Shown: positions 1-8,338 of the stretch, piece by piece
Layout: every line of letters starts with the position of its first letter
Numbering within the stretch: the stretch's first letter is position 1
NCBI GenBank assembly: GCA_017429265.1
Contig: JAFRPG010000071.1
Location: forward strand, 1 to 64,000
Length of the DNA: 64,000 nt
Reading direction: 5' to 3'
From: Clostridia bacterium
Lineage (GTDB): Bacteria; Bacillota; Clostridia; Christensenellales; Aristaeellaceae
Notes under the pieces: generated by a model
The model's database searches: none
Told to the model about the DNA's origin: nothing
The model's input: the letters and a program-made list of their open reading frames with translations, nothing else
Position numbers and translations under genes: made by a program

Positions 1-165
1 ACACAACCTGTCAAGGGTAAACCCGCAAGCGGGCGGCTGCTTGCCGGGTTCCGCTGCCTCGGCTCAGGAGCAAAACAGGCTCGGATCTTGCCCCGGTTCC
101 CTTTCACTCTCAGTGTTACCTATGTTTGACTACCCAGCAGAACAGGGGGCACGGCCAAAAAACAA
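1..165. other. Unassigned GC-rich structured segment at the left edge
   Basis: No convincing gene lies here. The stretch is rich in short self-complementary blocks (for example CCCGCAAGCGGG near 21-33, and paired CCGG/CTCGG blocks around 45-90), which is typical of a structured RNA or a leader. I compared it by memory with SRP RNA, RNase P RNA, tmRNA, 6S RNA and the cobalamin riboswitch. Each shares short words, but none shows its diagnostic core. It may be the end of a non-coding RNA whose other part lies left of the window, in either orientation. Confidence 0.25.
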
Positions 166-169
166 ACGC

Positions 170-198
170 TTGCAATGAAGGCGTCCTTATGCTATAAT
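170..198 (+). promoter_or_regulatory. Promoter of tRNA-Ser
   Basis: A -35 box TTGCAA (170-175) and a perfect -10 box TATAAT (193-198) are separated by 17 bp. A TG dinucleotide would extend the -10 (TGC before TATAAT). The tRNA begins 11 bases downstream. Confidence 0.8.
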
Positions 199-208
199 GC
201 ACCCGTTT

Positions 209-297
209 GGAGCGGTATCGAAGTGGTCGTAACGGGACTGACTCGAAATCAGTTTGTCGGTAACCCCGGCACGTGGGTTCGAATCCCACCCGCTCCG
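209..297 (+). tRNA. tRNA-Ser (anticodon CGA)
   Basis: The acceptor arms GGAGCGG (209-215) and CCGCTCC (290-296) pair perfectly, with discriminator base G at 297. The anticodon stem ACTGA/TCAGT closes a seven-base loop CTCGAAA, giving anticodon CGA, which reads the serine codon UCG. The T arm GTGGG-TTCGAAT-CCCAC is canonical. The long variable arm between the anticodon and T stems is the class II hallmark of tRNA-Ser. CCA is not fully encoded (CA then T follows). It has its own promoter and terminator, so it is a single-tRNA transcription unit. Confidence 0.96.
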
Positions 298-305
298 CAT
301 AAAGG

Positions 306-336
306 CCCGCCGGGAAAGCCCGGGCGGGTTTTTTCG
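306..336 (+). terminator. Rho-independent terminator of tRNA-Ser
   Basis: A GC-only stem (CCCGCCGGG with CCCGGGCGGG, one bulge) around a short AAAG loop is followed by a run of six T residues. Confidence 0.85.
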
Positions 337-353
337 TACGCTTTGCCGGAAAG

Positions 354-378
354 GAAAAACCGGCGGACGGACCGCCGG
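354..378 (-). terminator. Terminator of the hemolysin-III-like gene
   Basis: On the minus strand the stem CCGGCGG/CCGCCGG with a short loop is followed by a T-run (the AAAAA at 355-359 on the plus strand). It lies about 15 bases past the stop codon of the upstream minus-strand gene and converges with the tRNA terminator. Confidence 0.7.
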
Positions 379-392
379 CGGGAGAGAGTGTC

Positions 393-1244
393 TCAGAACA
401 CGTACTGCCAGATGCCCAGGAACTGCAGGAGGGCGCCCGCCAGCACGAAGAAATGCCAGATGAAGTGGGAGCCCCGGACCTTTTTGGCAAAGGGGATCAT
501 CCCGAGGGTATAGACGACGCCGCCGGCCAGCACATACCAGCACAGGGTCCGGGAGGTGGCCCACATCTTCGGCAGAAAGACGACCGCGCTCCAGCCGATC
601 GTGAAGAAGAGGGCGAAATGCAGGCCGCGCGCCACCATGGGGCCGAACACGGCGACAAAGGTGATGCCGAACGCGATCAGCGCCCACATGACCGCGCAGA
701 GCACGATGCCGAGGGTCCCACCCACAAACATCAGGAGGACCGGCGTGATCGTTCCGCCGATCAGCAGATAGATGGAGGAGTAGTCGAACCTTCGCCAGAT
801 CCGTTTGACCGTGCTGCCTGCGCGGAACGCGTGGTAGAGGCAGCTCATCAGGAACATCAGGAGCAGGCATCCGCCGTAGACACAGGCGGAGAACACGGCG
901 GCTGTTCCGCTCGCCTTGCCCAGCAGGAGGATCAGCGCGACGACGCTCAGCGCCGCGCCGGCTCCGTGGGTCACGCTGGAGCCGACCTCCTCGAGAACGG
1001 AGCGGCGCGGCGGCTCGGAGCGGAGCCTGCGCTCCTGTCTTCTCGCATCGCGGCGCTCCCTGTGCTTAGCCTTCTCCTCGGCCCGGGCCTGCGCCTCCTC
1101 CGGCGTCCAGTCCTTGCGGATGGCGCGCCGCCGTACCTTCAGGCGCTGCCTGGCTGCTTTGTATTCCGCTTTCAACCGGAAAAGCTCCTCATCCGTGCGG
1201 CGCAGCTCTTCTGCTCTGGTGTTTTCCTGCGGGGATGCTGGCAA
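393..1244 (-). CDS. trhA: Hemolysin III / TrhA-family (PAQR-like) membrane protein with charged N-terminal extension
   Basis: Residues from about 85 onward match the hemolysin III (UPF0073) family of seven-helix membrane proteins, related to PAQR receptors and implicated in Bacillus in membrane-lipid homeostasis. Visible family motifs are the THGAGAALS start of helix 1, SCLYH at the end of helix 2, the D-YSSIYLLIGG-TP segment and the C-terminal SHFIWHFFVL, which carry the conserved Ser, His and Asp that would bind zinc. The first 85 or so residues are an unusual Arg/Glu/Lys-rich, probably helical extension; typical members are about 215 residues against 283 here. The start is TTG with GAAGGA 10 bases upstream. 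It is the only gene of its unit and ends at a terminator. Confidence 0.85.
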   Translation of the reverse strand: MPASPQENTRAEELRRTDEELFRLKAEYKAARQRLKVRRRAIRKDWTPEEAQARAEEKAKHRERRDARRQERRLRSEPPRRSVLEEVGSSVTHGAGAALSVVALILLLGKASGTAAVFSACVYGGCLLLMFLMSCLYHAFRAGSTVKRIWRRFDYSSIYLLIGGTITPVLLMFVGGTLGIVLCAVMWALIAFGITFVAVFGPMVARGLHFALFFTIGWSAVVFLPKMWATSRTLCWYVLAGGVVYTLGMIPFAKKVRGSHFIWHFFVLAGALLQFLGIWQYVF

Positions 1245-1436
1245 AGGGATCGCTTCCTTCTATGTGACTATGTGATCGCCGGGACACGGATGCCCCGGCT
1301 GCGTGAAGTCCGCGTTCAGTATACCACGAAGGGGAGGAAAAAGCCATCGGACCGGCGCATTTTCGGCGTCAGCCCTTGACAGAACGCGTGCTCCGCAGAT
1401 AATGAAAGGCGAACACCTTGCGCAGGAGGCGATCCC

Positions 1437-2609
1437 ATGGCGAAGGCATACCTGATCCCCGGGAAGGAAAAACGGGTCTGGAGCGGACATCCCTGGATAT
1501 TCCGCAGCGATATCGATCGGGTGGAGGGCGCGGCGGAGCGCGGCTGCATCGTGTCGGTCCTGTCCTCGAAGGGCCGCTTTCTGGCCAGGGCGTTCTACAA
1601 CCCGGCCTCGGAGATCACGCTCCGCGTGATGAGCCTGCAGGACGAGCCGATCGACCGGGACTTCATCTTCCGCCGCGTCCGCGAGGCCGTCGAATACCGG
1701 CGCACCTTCGCGGATCTGCATTCCTGCCGGATGATCTATGCCGAGAGCGATCGTCTGCCGGCGATGATCGTGGACAGCTTCGGCGGGGTGCTGGTGATGC
1801 AGTGCCTGGCCCTGGGCATGGAGCGGTTCAAGCAGGATGTGACCGATGCGCTGGTGGAGGAGCTGCACCCGGATGGGATCTGGGAGCGCAGCGACGTGCC
1901 GGTCCGGCGCAGGGAAGGGCTGGACCTGGTCACCGGCCTGCGCTTCGGCGAGGTGCCGGACCGCGTGGAGATGCGGGAGAACGGTGTGCGCTTCCTCGTC
2001 GACGTGAAGCAGGGCCAGAAGACCGGCTTCTTCCTGGACCAGAAGGAGAATCGCGCCGCCATCGCCCCGTTTGTCCGCGGGCAGCGGGTGCTGGACTGCT
2101 TCTCGCACACCGGCAGCTTCGCCCTTCATGCAGGGCACTACGGTGCGGCAGAGGTCGTCGGGGTGGATATCTCGGAGTACGCCTGCGAGTTCGCGGAGGA
2201 GAACGCCCGGCTCAACGGCCTTGCGGACAGGGTCCGGTTCGAGGCGGCCAACTGCTTCGATCTCCTCGCGGAGAAGAGCCGCGCGGGGGAGAAGTACGAC
2301 GTGATCATCCTCGATCCGCCGGCTTTCACCAAGTCCCGCTCCGGCCTGGAGAGCGCCCAGCGGGGCTACAAGGAGATCAACCTCCGCGCCATGAAGATGA
2401 TCCGGCCGGGCGGCATCCTCGTGACCTGCTCCTGCTCCCAGCATGTGCTGCCGGTCATGTTCCGGGAGATCGTCCGCAGCGCGGCGTTGGACGCCAGAGT
2501 GCAGCTGAGGCAGATTGAGTTCCGCACCCAGGGCCGGGATCATCCGATCCTCCCCGCGGCCCCGGAGACCGAGTATCTCAAGTGCGGGATCTACCAGGTT
2601 TTTCCGTGA
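1437..2609 (+). CDS. rlmI: Class I SAM-dependent 23S rRNA cytosine methyltransferase, RlmI/RlmK type
   Basis: The protein (390 residues) is expected to methylate C5 of a cytosine in 23S rRNA, as RlmI does. The N-terminal 75 residues look like the PUA domain of this family (GHPWIFRSDIDRVEG, then GRFLARAFYNP). A central segment with SDRLPAMIVDSFGG is typical of RlmI/YccW. The Rossmann methyltransferase core follows: VLDCFSHTGSFALHA (SAM motif I, near 218), the acidic GVDIS strand, ILDPPAFTKS (DPPxF motif near 288) and VTCSCSQH with the catalytic Cys region near 325. AGGAGG lies six to seven bases before the ATG. It stands alone between a divergent gene and a terminator. Confidence 0.88.
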   Translation: MAKAYLIPGKEKRVWSGHPWIFRSDIDRVEGAAERGCIVSVLSSKGRFLARAFYNPASEITLRVMSLQDEPIDRDFIFRRVREAVEYRRTFADLHSCRMIYAESDRLPAMIVDSFGGVLVMQCLALGMERFKQDVTDALVEELHPDGIWERSDVPVRRREGLDLVTGLRFGEVPDRVEMRENGVRFLVDVKQGQKTGFFLDQKENRAAIAPFVRGQRVLDCFSHTGSFALHAGHYGAAEVVGVDISEYACEFAEENARLNGLADRVRFEAANCFDLLAEKSRAGEKYDVIILDPPAFTKSRSGLESAQRGYKEINLRAMKMIRPGGILVTCSCSQHVLPVMFREIVRSAALDARVQLRQIEFRTQGRDHPILPAAPETEYLKCGIYQVFP

Positions 2610-2615
2610 TGCACG

Positions 2616-2640
2616 GCGCCTCCGCGACGGGGGCGCTTTG
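2616..2640 (+). terminator. Terminator of the RlmI-like gene
   Basis: The stem GCGCC(T)CCG / CGG(G)GGCGC around a CGA loop is followed by TTTGGTTTT. It lies just past the stop codon. Confidence 0.6.
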
Positions 2641-2690
2641 GTTTTCCGGTGAAAAGAACAGAATGAATACGGGACATCGGCCGGTCCTTA

Positions 2691-2699
2691 TGCTATGAT
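2691..2699 (+). promoter_or_regulatory. Extended -10 element of the aroA-aroC promoter
   Basis: TGC-TATGAT (2691-2699) is an extended -10 box 34 bases before the aroA start. No good -35 box is visible, as is common for extended -10 promoters. Confidence 0.5.
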
Positions 2700-2732
2700 A
2701 AGCATGAAGTACTGACAAAAGAGGTCCTGCTC

Positions 2733-4001
2733 ATGGATACGATCTTTTCCCCCACGGCGCTGCACGGCGTCGTGCCCGCTCCCGCATCCAAGTCCGAGGC
2801 GCACCGCCGCCTGATCTGCGCCGGCCTGACGTCGGGCGAAACGGTGATTTCCGGCTTCATGCCATCCGGCGATACCGAGGCCACCGCGCGCTGCATCCGG
2901 GCCCTCGGCACCAAAGTCTCCCTCGATGGCGACCGGCTGACGGTCCTGGGCGGCGGCGCACCGCAGGATCAGCCCCTGTACGACTGCGGGGAGAGCGGCT
3001 CCACGCTGCGCTTTTTCGTCCCGCTGTCGCTTGCGCTCACGGGCGGCGGCATTTTCCGCATGCGCGGCCAGCTGAGCCGCAGGCCGATGGACATCTATCG
3101 GGATCTCTTTGTCCCGCAGGGCGTCGACTGGGCCATGCGGGAGGGTGCGGACGGCACGGCGGAACTGATCGTGCGCGGCAGCCTGCCCAACGGAGACTAC
3201 GTGCTTCCGGGCAATGTATCCAGCCAGTTCGTCTCGGGCCTGCTGTTCGCCCTGCCCCTCCTGAAGGAGGACTCGACCCTCCGCGTGCTGCCGCCGGTCG
3301 AATCGGCGAGCTATATCACGATGACCGTGAAGGCGATCCGGGAGAGCGGTGTGACCCTTGAGGAGACCGGCACCGCATCGTGGCGTATTCCGGGCCGGCA
3401 GGAATACAAGGCAAAGAGCGGCAAGATCCACGGCGACTGGAGCCAGGCGGCCGTGCTGCTGTGCATGGGCGCCCTCGGCGGGGACGTGACCGTGACCGGG
3501 ATCGACCGCAGCAGCGTGCAGGGCGACCGCGCGATCGTGGACGTGCTCCGGCGGCTGGGCGCGAACGTGGAGGAGGATGAGCATTCCGTCCGTGTCCACG
3601 GCGGTCAGCTCCGCGGTGCGGCGATGGATATGCGCGGGACCCCCGACATCGCGCCGATCGTGGCCCTCGTCTGCCAGATGGCGGAGGGGGAGAGTGTCCT
3701 CGGCGGCTGCAGCCGGCTGCGCCTCAAGGAGAGCGACCGGCTCAAGATCACGGTGCGGATGCTCAAGCAGATGGGCGGAAACGCACGCGTATCCGGTGAG
3801 CGTCTCATCATTCAGGGCGTCAAACAGCTCAAGGGAGGCGTCACGCTGGATCCCGCCGGGGATCACCGCATGGTGATGCTGGCTTCCGCGGCGGCCCTCG
3901 CGGCAGACTCGCCGATCACGGTCAGGGATCAGGAAGCCCTGGCCAAATCCTGGCCGGACTATCTCTCTGTATACAAAGCGCTGGGAGGAAAGGCGGAATG
4001 A
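2733..4001 (+). CDS. aroA: 3-phosphoshikimate 1-carboxyvinyltransferase (EPSP synthase)
   Basis: This enzyme joins phosphoenolpyruvate to shikimate-3-phosphate, the sixth step of the shikimate pathway to chorismate. The length (422 residues) is normal. Family landmarks are PASKSEAHRR near 15-24 with the substrate-binding Lys-Ser, DCGESGSTLRFF near 89-100, the RRPMDIYRDLF segment, DIAPIVALVCQMAEG around 300 and the RLRLKESDRLK motif near 330, ending with the KSWPDYL signature. The ribosome binding site is AGAGG. The stop overlaps the aroC start (ATGA), so the two are translationally coupled. Whether it is a glyphosate-sensitive (class I) or insensitive (class II) enzyme cannot be settled by eye. 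Confidence 0.95.
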   Translation: MDTIFSPTALHGVVPAPASKSEAHRRLICAGLTSGETVISGFMPSGDTEATARCIRALGTKVSLDGDRLTVLGGGAPQDQPLYDCGESGSTLRFFVPLSLALTGGGIFRMRGQLSRRPMDIYRDLFVPQGVDWAMREGADGTAELIVRGSLPNGDYVLPGNVSSQFVSGLLFALPLLKEDSTLRVLPPVESASYITMTVKAIRESGVTLEETGTASWRIPGRQEYKAKSGKIHGDWSQAAVLLCMGALGGDVTVTGIDRSSVQGDRAIVDVLRRLGANVEEDEHSVRVHGGQLRGAAMDMRGTPDIAPIVALVCQMAEGESVLGGCSRLRLKESDRLKITVRMLKQMGGNARVSGERLIIQGVKQLKGGVTLDPAGDHRMVMLASAAALAADSPITVRDQEALAKSWPDYLSVYKALGGKAE

Positions 4002-5092
4002 GCTCCACCTTCGGACGCCACCTTCGGGTGACCGTCTTCGGACAGAGTCACGGGGAGGCCGTCGGTGCCGTCCTGGACGGGTTCCCTGCGGGGATGACCG
4101 TCGACAGGGAAGCCTTGATGCGGATGATGCGCCGCCGCGCGCCCGGACAGAGCGCCCTGACTACGAGCCGTTCGGAGAAGGACGAGCCGGAGTTTCTTTC
4201 CGGGATCCTGAACGGTGTCACGACCGGTCAGCCCATCAGCCTGATCATCCGCAATGAGAATCAGCATTCGTCGGACTACGGGGACGGGGTGGATCTTCTC
4301 CGCCCCGGGCATGCGGACTACACGGGGCATGTGCGCTTCTTCGGTCACGAGGACTGGCGCGGGGGAGGCAGCTTTTCCGGACGCCTTACGGCGCCGGTCG
4401 TGGCGGCGGGCGCGCTCTGCCGGCAGTGGCTCGAGTCGGAAGGCGTGACCGTCCATGCCCACATCAGCCGCCTCGGTCCGCTGACGGACGATGATATTGC
4501 GCAGGCAGATGCGGAGACCCTGGCCGGGCTGGAGAGCATGCGGCTCCCGACCCTCCGTGCGGGTCTCGAAGAACAGATGGAGAGAGAGATCCTCGACGCC
4601 GCAAAGGCCGGCGATTCGGTCGGCGGCGCGGTGACCTGCCGCGTGGACGGGCTCCCGGCCGGACTCGGAGCGCCGTTCTTCGACAGCGCGGAGTCGGTGC
4701 TCTCGCAGCTCCTCTTCTCGGTGCCGGGGATCAAGGCCGTGGGCTTCGGCGACGGGTTCGCTTTTGCGGAGAAGCGCGGGAGTGAGATGAACGACGCCTT
4801 CCGTTTGCGGGAGGGGAAGATCGTCACGGCGACCAATCACTCCGGCGGCATCAACGGCGGCATCACCAACGGCATGCCGCTCCTGTTCACCTGCGCCGTG
4901 CGCCCCACGCCCTCCATCGCCATGGAGCAGCGGACGGTGTCTCTCCGGCGCATGGAAGAGACCGGCATCTCGGTCCGCGGCCGGCACGACCCCTGCATCC
5001 TCCCGCGTGTCTGCCCGGTGATCGAGGCCGTGACCGCCATCGGCCTAGCGGAGATGTGGAAGGAACGGGAATCCTGCCTCCGCGGCTCATGA
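3998..5092 (+). CDS. aroC: Chorismate synthase
   Basis: It removes phosphate from EPSP to give chorismate, with reduced FMN as cofactor. The 364-residue protein shows the family signatures: GQSHGEAVGAVLDGFP near the N-terminus, the HADYTGHVRFFGHEDWRGGG block with the catalytic His region, FSGRLTAPVVAAGA, TNHSGGINGGITNG near 275 and RGRHDPCILPR near the C-terminus. It follows aroA with a 4-bp overlap, so the two last shikimate enzymes form a two-gene operon. The other aro genes are not in the window. A bidirectional terminator follows. Confidence 0.96.
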   Translation: MSSTFGRHLRVTVFGQSHGEAVGAVLDGFPAGMTVDREALMRMMRRRAPGQSALTTSRSEKDEPEFLSGILNGVTTGQPISLIIRNENQHSSDYGDGVDLLRPGHADYTGHVRFFGHEDWRGGGSFSGRLTAPVVAAGALCRQWLESEGVTVHAHISRLGPLTDDDIAQADAETLAGLESMRLPTLRAGLEEQMEREILDAAKAGDSVGGAVTCRVDGLPAGLGAPFFDSAESVLSQLLFSVPGIKAVGFGDGFAFAEKRGSEMNDAFRLREGKIVTATNHSGGINGGITNGMPLLFTCAVRPTPSIAMEQRTVSLRRMEETGISVRGRHDPCILPRVCPVIEAVTAIGLAEMWKERESCLRGS

Positions 5093-5110
5093 AGAAGAAA
5101 GACAAAAAAA

Positions 5111-5150
5111 GAGACGCCCTGCCCGTCACCGGGAGGACGTCTCCTTTTTC
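5111..5150. terminator. Bidirectional terminator between aroC and the anti-sigma-like gene
   Basis: An inverted repeat GAGACG...CGTCTC with additional internal CCCG/CGGG pairing is flanked by an A-run on the left (5104-5110) and a T-run on the right (5145-5149). It can therefore serve both converging genes. Confidence 0.8.
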
Positions 5151-5157
5151 GCTCGGT

Positions 5158-6045
5158 TCATTGCCGCGGGAAGCTGTCGATGAAGTCGGCGCATTCCCAC
5201 ACGCCGCAGCCGCCGATGCGGTAGCCGCTGACGTTCAGCTGCACGGCCGCGCCGTTGTCCAGCTCGATGATCAGGACCTGCTTGCCGCTCAGATTGCTGC
5301 TGCCGTCATAGCTCGCGCTGCTCAGCAGGAGCCCGAAGAGTCGTTCGGCCTCGCTGCCCTCCACGATGCCGACGCCCGAGAGGGACATCGCGCGGACGTG
5401 GCCCCGCAGCTGCAGGACATCCGCCAGGCCTTCGCCGCCGACCAGGGCATTGCCCGCGTGGGTCACGCGCTGGAAGAGCTGGACCTGACCGTCAACGGTG
5501 CACGCCACCAGAGTCCCGCTCATCCCGCTGACGCCGTAGACCTCGGTGCCGGCGGAGATGACGGTGCTGGCGATGGGTGTGGTGGTGACCGTCAGGTCGC
5601 TGCACTTCTCCTGCACGCTGCCCAGAGATGAACCGAAGAAGGAACTGTCGATCCGGATCCCCTTCAGCTGCCGGTAATAGCGGCCGTTGACGCGGATCAG
5701 ACCGTCGCCGAGGATACTCTGCGCGCTGCCCGCGTTCTTTCTGGTCACGGTCAGGGTCGCCTTGTCCGTGTCCACGGTGGCGAGCTCGCGGCCGGCGGAG
5801 CCGCTGCCGAGGCTGCCGACCGTCATGGTCGAATTGCTGCGGGAATGAATCATGTTCAGCCCCACGGGCAGACCGACGGCGAGCACCAGAGCGCAGCACG
5901 CGGCCACGGCGATCCAGCACCGGCCGGTGCGGACGGTGTGCGTCCCGCCTGCCCGGCTCAGGATCCTCTGGCGCAGGGCGGGACCGGCTTCCAGACCGGC
6001 CATGCTCTCATCGGCGATCTCTTTCAGTTGCTCGAGACGCTTCAT
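5158..6045 (-). CDS. Membrane-anchored partner of the ECF sigma factor (probable anti-sigma factor)
   Basis: The protein (295 residues) starts at an ATG that overlaps the sigma-factor stop (ATGA). Residues 1-40 are a short cytoplasmic segment (LKEIADESMAGLEA). One membrane helix near 45-68 (rich in Ala, Val, Cys, Leu) follows, and then about 225 extracytoplasmic residues rich in Gly, Ser and Thr with many alternating hydrophobic positions, suggesting beta structure. The layout and coupling are those of an anti-sigma factor, but no HxxxCxxC zinc anti-sigma signature is visible. The function is inferred mainly from context. I do not recognise the outer domain. Confidence 0.65.
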   Translation of the reverse strand: MKRLEQLKEIADESMAGLEAGPALRQRILSRAGGTHTVRTGRCWIAVAACCALVLAVGLPVGLNMIHSRSNSTMTVGSLGSGSAGRELATVDTDKATLTVTRKNAGSAQSILGDGLIRVNGRYYRQLKGIRIDSSFFGSSLGSVQEKCSDLTVTTTPIASTVISAGTEVYGVSGMSGTLVACTVDGQVQLFQRVTHAGNALVGGEGLADVLQLRGHVRAMSLSGVGIVEGSEAERLFGLLLSSASYDGSSNLSGKQVLIIELDNGAAVQLNVSGYRIGGCGVWECADFIDSFPRQ

Positions 6046-6554
6046 GACACATCCTCTCCTTTCATCATACTCTGCAGCTTGATGCGCGCCCGGCTCAGCC
6101 TGGAGGACACGGTGCCCTCCGCGATGCCGAGCATCTGCGCGATCTCTGCGATGCCGTACCCCTGATAATAGTGGAGCAGCACGACATCCTTGAAGTCGGC
6201 GGGGAGCCTGTTGACGGCGCCCATGATCGCCTGCTTCTCTTCCATCTCGCCGATCTCGTCCGGACCGGGGATCAGCTCGAAGGCCGGATGTCCCAGCACC
6301 ACGCGCTTGACCCAGCCGGCCCGCCACAGATCCCTGCAGCGGTTCAGCGCCACCTTGAGCAGCCAGCTCTTTTCCCGGCCGGCCTGAAGTGCCGGTGATG
6401 TGGTGATCAGCTTGACAAACACATCCTGACAGACATCCTCCGCGCGCTGCCGGTCGCCGAGATAGAAGTAGCTGACCCGCAGCACATCGTTGGCATAGAG
6501 CGCATACAGCTCGTCAAACGATGCCGTGGAGACCGTCTCCTCCGCGAGGGTCAC
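6042..6554 (-). CDS. RNA polymerase sigma factor, ECF subfamily (sigma-70 group 4)
   Basis: A 170-residue ECF sigma factor. Region 2 is seen in FDELYALYANDVLRVSYFYLGD followed by AEDVCQDVFVKL, with KSWLLKVALNRCRDLWR as region 2.4. Region 4 is the helix-turn-helix LPADFKDVVLLHYYQGYGIAEIAQMLGIAEGTVSSRLSRAR. The start is taken as GTG because AGGAGGTGA lies five bases upstream; an upstream TTG would place this ribosome binding site inside the gene. Its stop overlaps the start of the membrane partner gene. The stimulus and regulon are unknown; such pairs usually respond to envelope stress. Confidence 0.92.
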   Translation of the reverse strand: MTLAEETVSTASFDELYALYANDVLRVSYFYLGDRQRAEDVCQDVFVKLITTSPALQAGREKSWLLKVALNRCRDLWRAGWVKRVVLGHPAFELIPGPDEIGEMEEKQAIMGAVNRLPADFKDVVLLHYYQGYGIAEIAQMLGIAEGTVSSRLSRARIKLQSMMKGEDVS

Positions 6555-6638
6555 TCGCGTCACCTCCTGCCTGTCCAATCATGAAACGATCGGAAACTGC
6601 GATTTCTTCCCGTGAAACAGGGAATTATTTGAGAAAAA

Positions 6639-8099
6639 TCAGTTGTCCGCGCGGTTGTAGCCGTTTTTCATCTGACGGCTGGCCTCGAGAAGGATCTTGC
6701 CGAGCGCGGCATCGGTTTCCTCGCGCGCCATGGCGCAGAGCTTGTCGTTGGCCTCCCGCATGCGGCCGGGATCGCCGGCCTCCCGGAGCGCACGGTCGCA
6801 CTCGATCACGAGTTCCCGACCGCGCACGGCGACGGCGCTGCGGTAGCGGTCGATGAGCTGTGCGCAGGCGCTGAAGTGCGGATCGGCCAGCGCGCCGATG
6901 AGGCGGGAGGACCAGTAGAAGTTTTCGGTGGAGGGCTCGGCGCCCACCTTGCTCAGGTATGCCGGGAGCTCCGGCACATTCGGATAGACCGGCAGGAAGG
7001 CGCTGAAGGTGGTGGAGCCGAAGCAGACCCACTCCAGTCCCTTCGCGCAGTCCGGGGCATCGGGGCGGATCTGGCAGATGGAAGTCACGCCGGTGCGGTT
7101 GATGCCGATGGAGCGGTACATCCCGCGCATGCCGGTGTCGCGGTTGATATAGGGATCGTAGGGTGTGCCCTGATAGTGCGCGCCGAGCAGGTACTGGAAA
7201 TCCTCGACGGTGACCTTCCGGTCCGGGATGACGGCCCACGGGATGTGGTCGCTCTCGGGGGTGAAGTCGGCGTCCGGGCCGTCCCAGCGGAAGGACTGCG
7301 GGGCGAGATAACGGCCCATGAACCAGGCTCTCGGCGTGTTGTAGATATGGTCCATGTCGGTGCGGGAACCGAAGACCGACCGCGGGTCAAAGCTGCCGCG
7401 GTTCAGGTCGAGGTGATTGTCCGCGATGAATTCGCGCAGGTCGGCGGAGCACAGGTGAGCTTCCTGCGCGCCGAACGCGTCGTCCAGGTCAAAGCTGTCC
7501 ATGCCGAACTGGTTCGGGTTGATGACGCAGACTTCGTCGGGCACGCGGCGGGCGATCCAGTGATGGCCGCCGATGGTCTCCAGCCACCAGACCTCGTTCT
7601 CATCGTTGAAGGCGATGCCGTTGGACTCGTAGGTGCCGTACTGCTCCAGCAGGGAGGCCAGGCGGAGCACGCCCTCGCGCGCCGTATGGATGTAGGGGAG
7701 GACCAGCACGACGATGTCCTCCTCGCCGATGCCGCCGGGGGTGTCCTTCCCGCCGCGCTTTTCGGCCTTGCGGTACCGGACCAGGGGATCGGCGGCGAGG
7801 ACGCGCGGGTTGGAGGTGATCGTCTCCGTCGCGGTCATGCCGACGTTGGCCGCGTTGATGCCGGTGGCGGCCCAGAGCCCCTCGCCGGGCACGACGTTGG
7901 GACAGGCGGTGTAGGGCATGGGGTCATCGGGCAGCGGGATCTCCGCGTGGGCGATCACGCTGTGATAAACGCGGGGCTGCTTTTTCGGCGGGACGACGAC
8001 AAGCTTTTTGACGTCAAAGGAGCCGTCGTCGGTCCGGGCGATCAGGGTGGAACCGTCGTTCGTGGCCTTTCTGCCGGCCAGGATCGTGGTGCAGGACAT
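6639..8099 (-). CDS. C69-family dipeptidase (PepD-like)
   Basis: The protein (486 residues) belongs to peptidase family C69 of N-terminal-nucleophile hydrolases that cleave dipeptides. The expected mature N-terminus is Cys3 in MSCTTILAGRKATNDGSTLIARTDD, where removal of the first residues would expose the catalytic Cys. Other family segments are the YTACPNV stretch, AATGINAANVGMTATET, the DEDIVVLVLPYI region and NEVWWLETIGGHHWIARRVPDE. No export signal is seen, so it is cytoplasmic. The start is the ATG with AAGGAGG seven bases upstream. The gene precedes the ECF sigma gene on the same strand by 60-85 bases, but it has its own promoter. Confidence 0.9.
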   Translation of the reverse strand: MSCTTILAGRKATNDGSTLIARTDDGSFDVKKLVVVPPKKQPRVYHSVIAHAEIPLPDDPMPYTACPNVVPGEGLWAATGINAANVGMTATETITSNPRVLAADPLVRYRKAEKRGGKDTPGGIGEEDIVVLVLPYIHTAREGVLRLASLLEQYGTYESNGIAFNDENEVWWLETIGGHHWIARRVPDEVCVINPNQFGMDSFDLDDAFGAQEAHLCSADLREFIADNHLDLNRGSFDPRSVFGSRTDMDHIYNTPRAWFMGRYLAPQSFRWDGPDADFTPESDHIPWAVIPDRKVTVEDFQYLLGAHYQGTPYDPYINRDTGMRGMYRSIGINRTGVTSICQIRPDAPDCAKGLEWVCFGSTTFSAFLPVYPNVPELPAYLSKVGAEPSTENFYWSSRLIGALADPHFSACAQLIDRYRSAVAVRGRELVIECDRALREAGDPGRMREANDKLCAMAREETDAALGKILLEASRQMKNGYNRADN

Positions 8100-8133
8100 G
8101 CAAAAGCCTCCTTCGGGCTGGAATCTCAGGGAC

Positions 8134-8162
8134 ATTATAGTCAAAGACGGCCTTTCGCGCAA
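8134..8162 (-). promoter_or_regulatory. Promoter of the C69 dipeptidase gene
   Basis: On the minus strand TTGCGC (8162-8157) and TATAAT (8139-8134) are separated by 17 bp. The start codon is about 35 bases downstream. Confidence 0.65.
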
Positions 8163-8288
8163 GTGCGCGGCCGGCCGCATGGCGATCTGTGCGGGGATGA
8201 ACGGAATGCTGAGAAAAGCTTTGCGTTTTCTCATCGTTTTCTAACGGGATTTCAGCCGTTCTCTCAAGCAACGCGGGACCGTCTGTGC

Positions 8289-8294
8289 TATGAT
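8289..8294 (+). promoter_or_regulatory. -10 box upstream of the UBA-like membrane protein
   Basis: TATGAT with an upstream TG (extended -10, TGCTATGAT) lies 45 bases before the ATG. Confidence 0.45.
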
Positions 8295-8338
8295 GATCCT
8301 GCCGGCGGGGAAAGCCGGAGAGAGAGGAGCGAACGGAA

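Noticed and set aside
1..165. SRP RNA, RNase P RNA, tmRNA, 6S RNA or cobalamin riboswitch
   Set aside because: Each shares a few words (for example a GGGCACGGC end like SRP RNA), but the diagnostic cores, such as the GGAAGG SRP loop or the B12 box, are absent.
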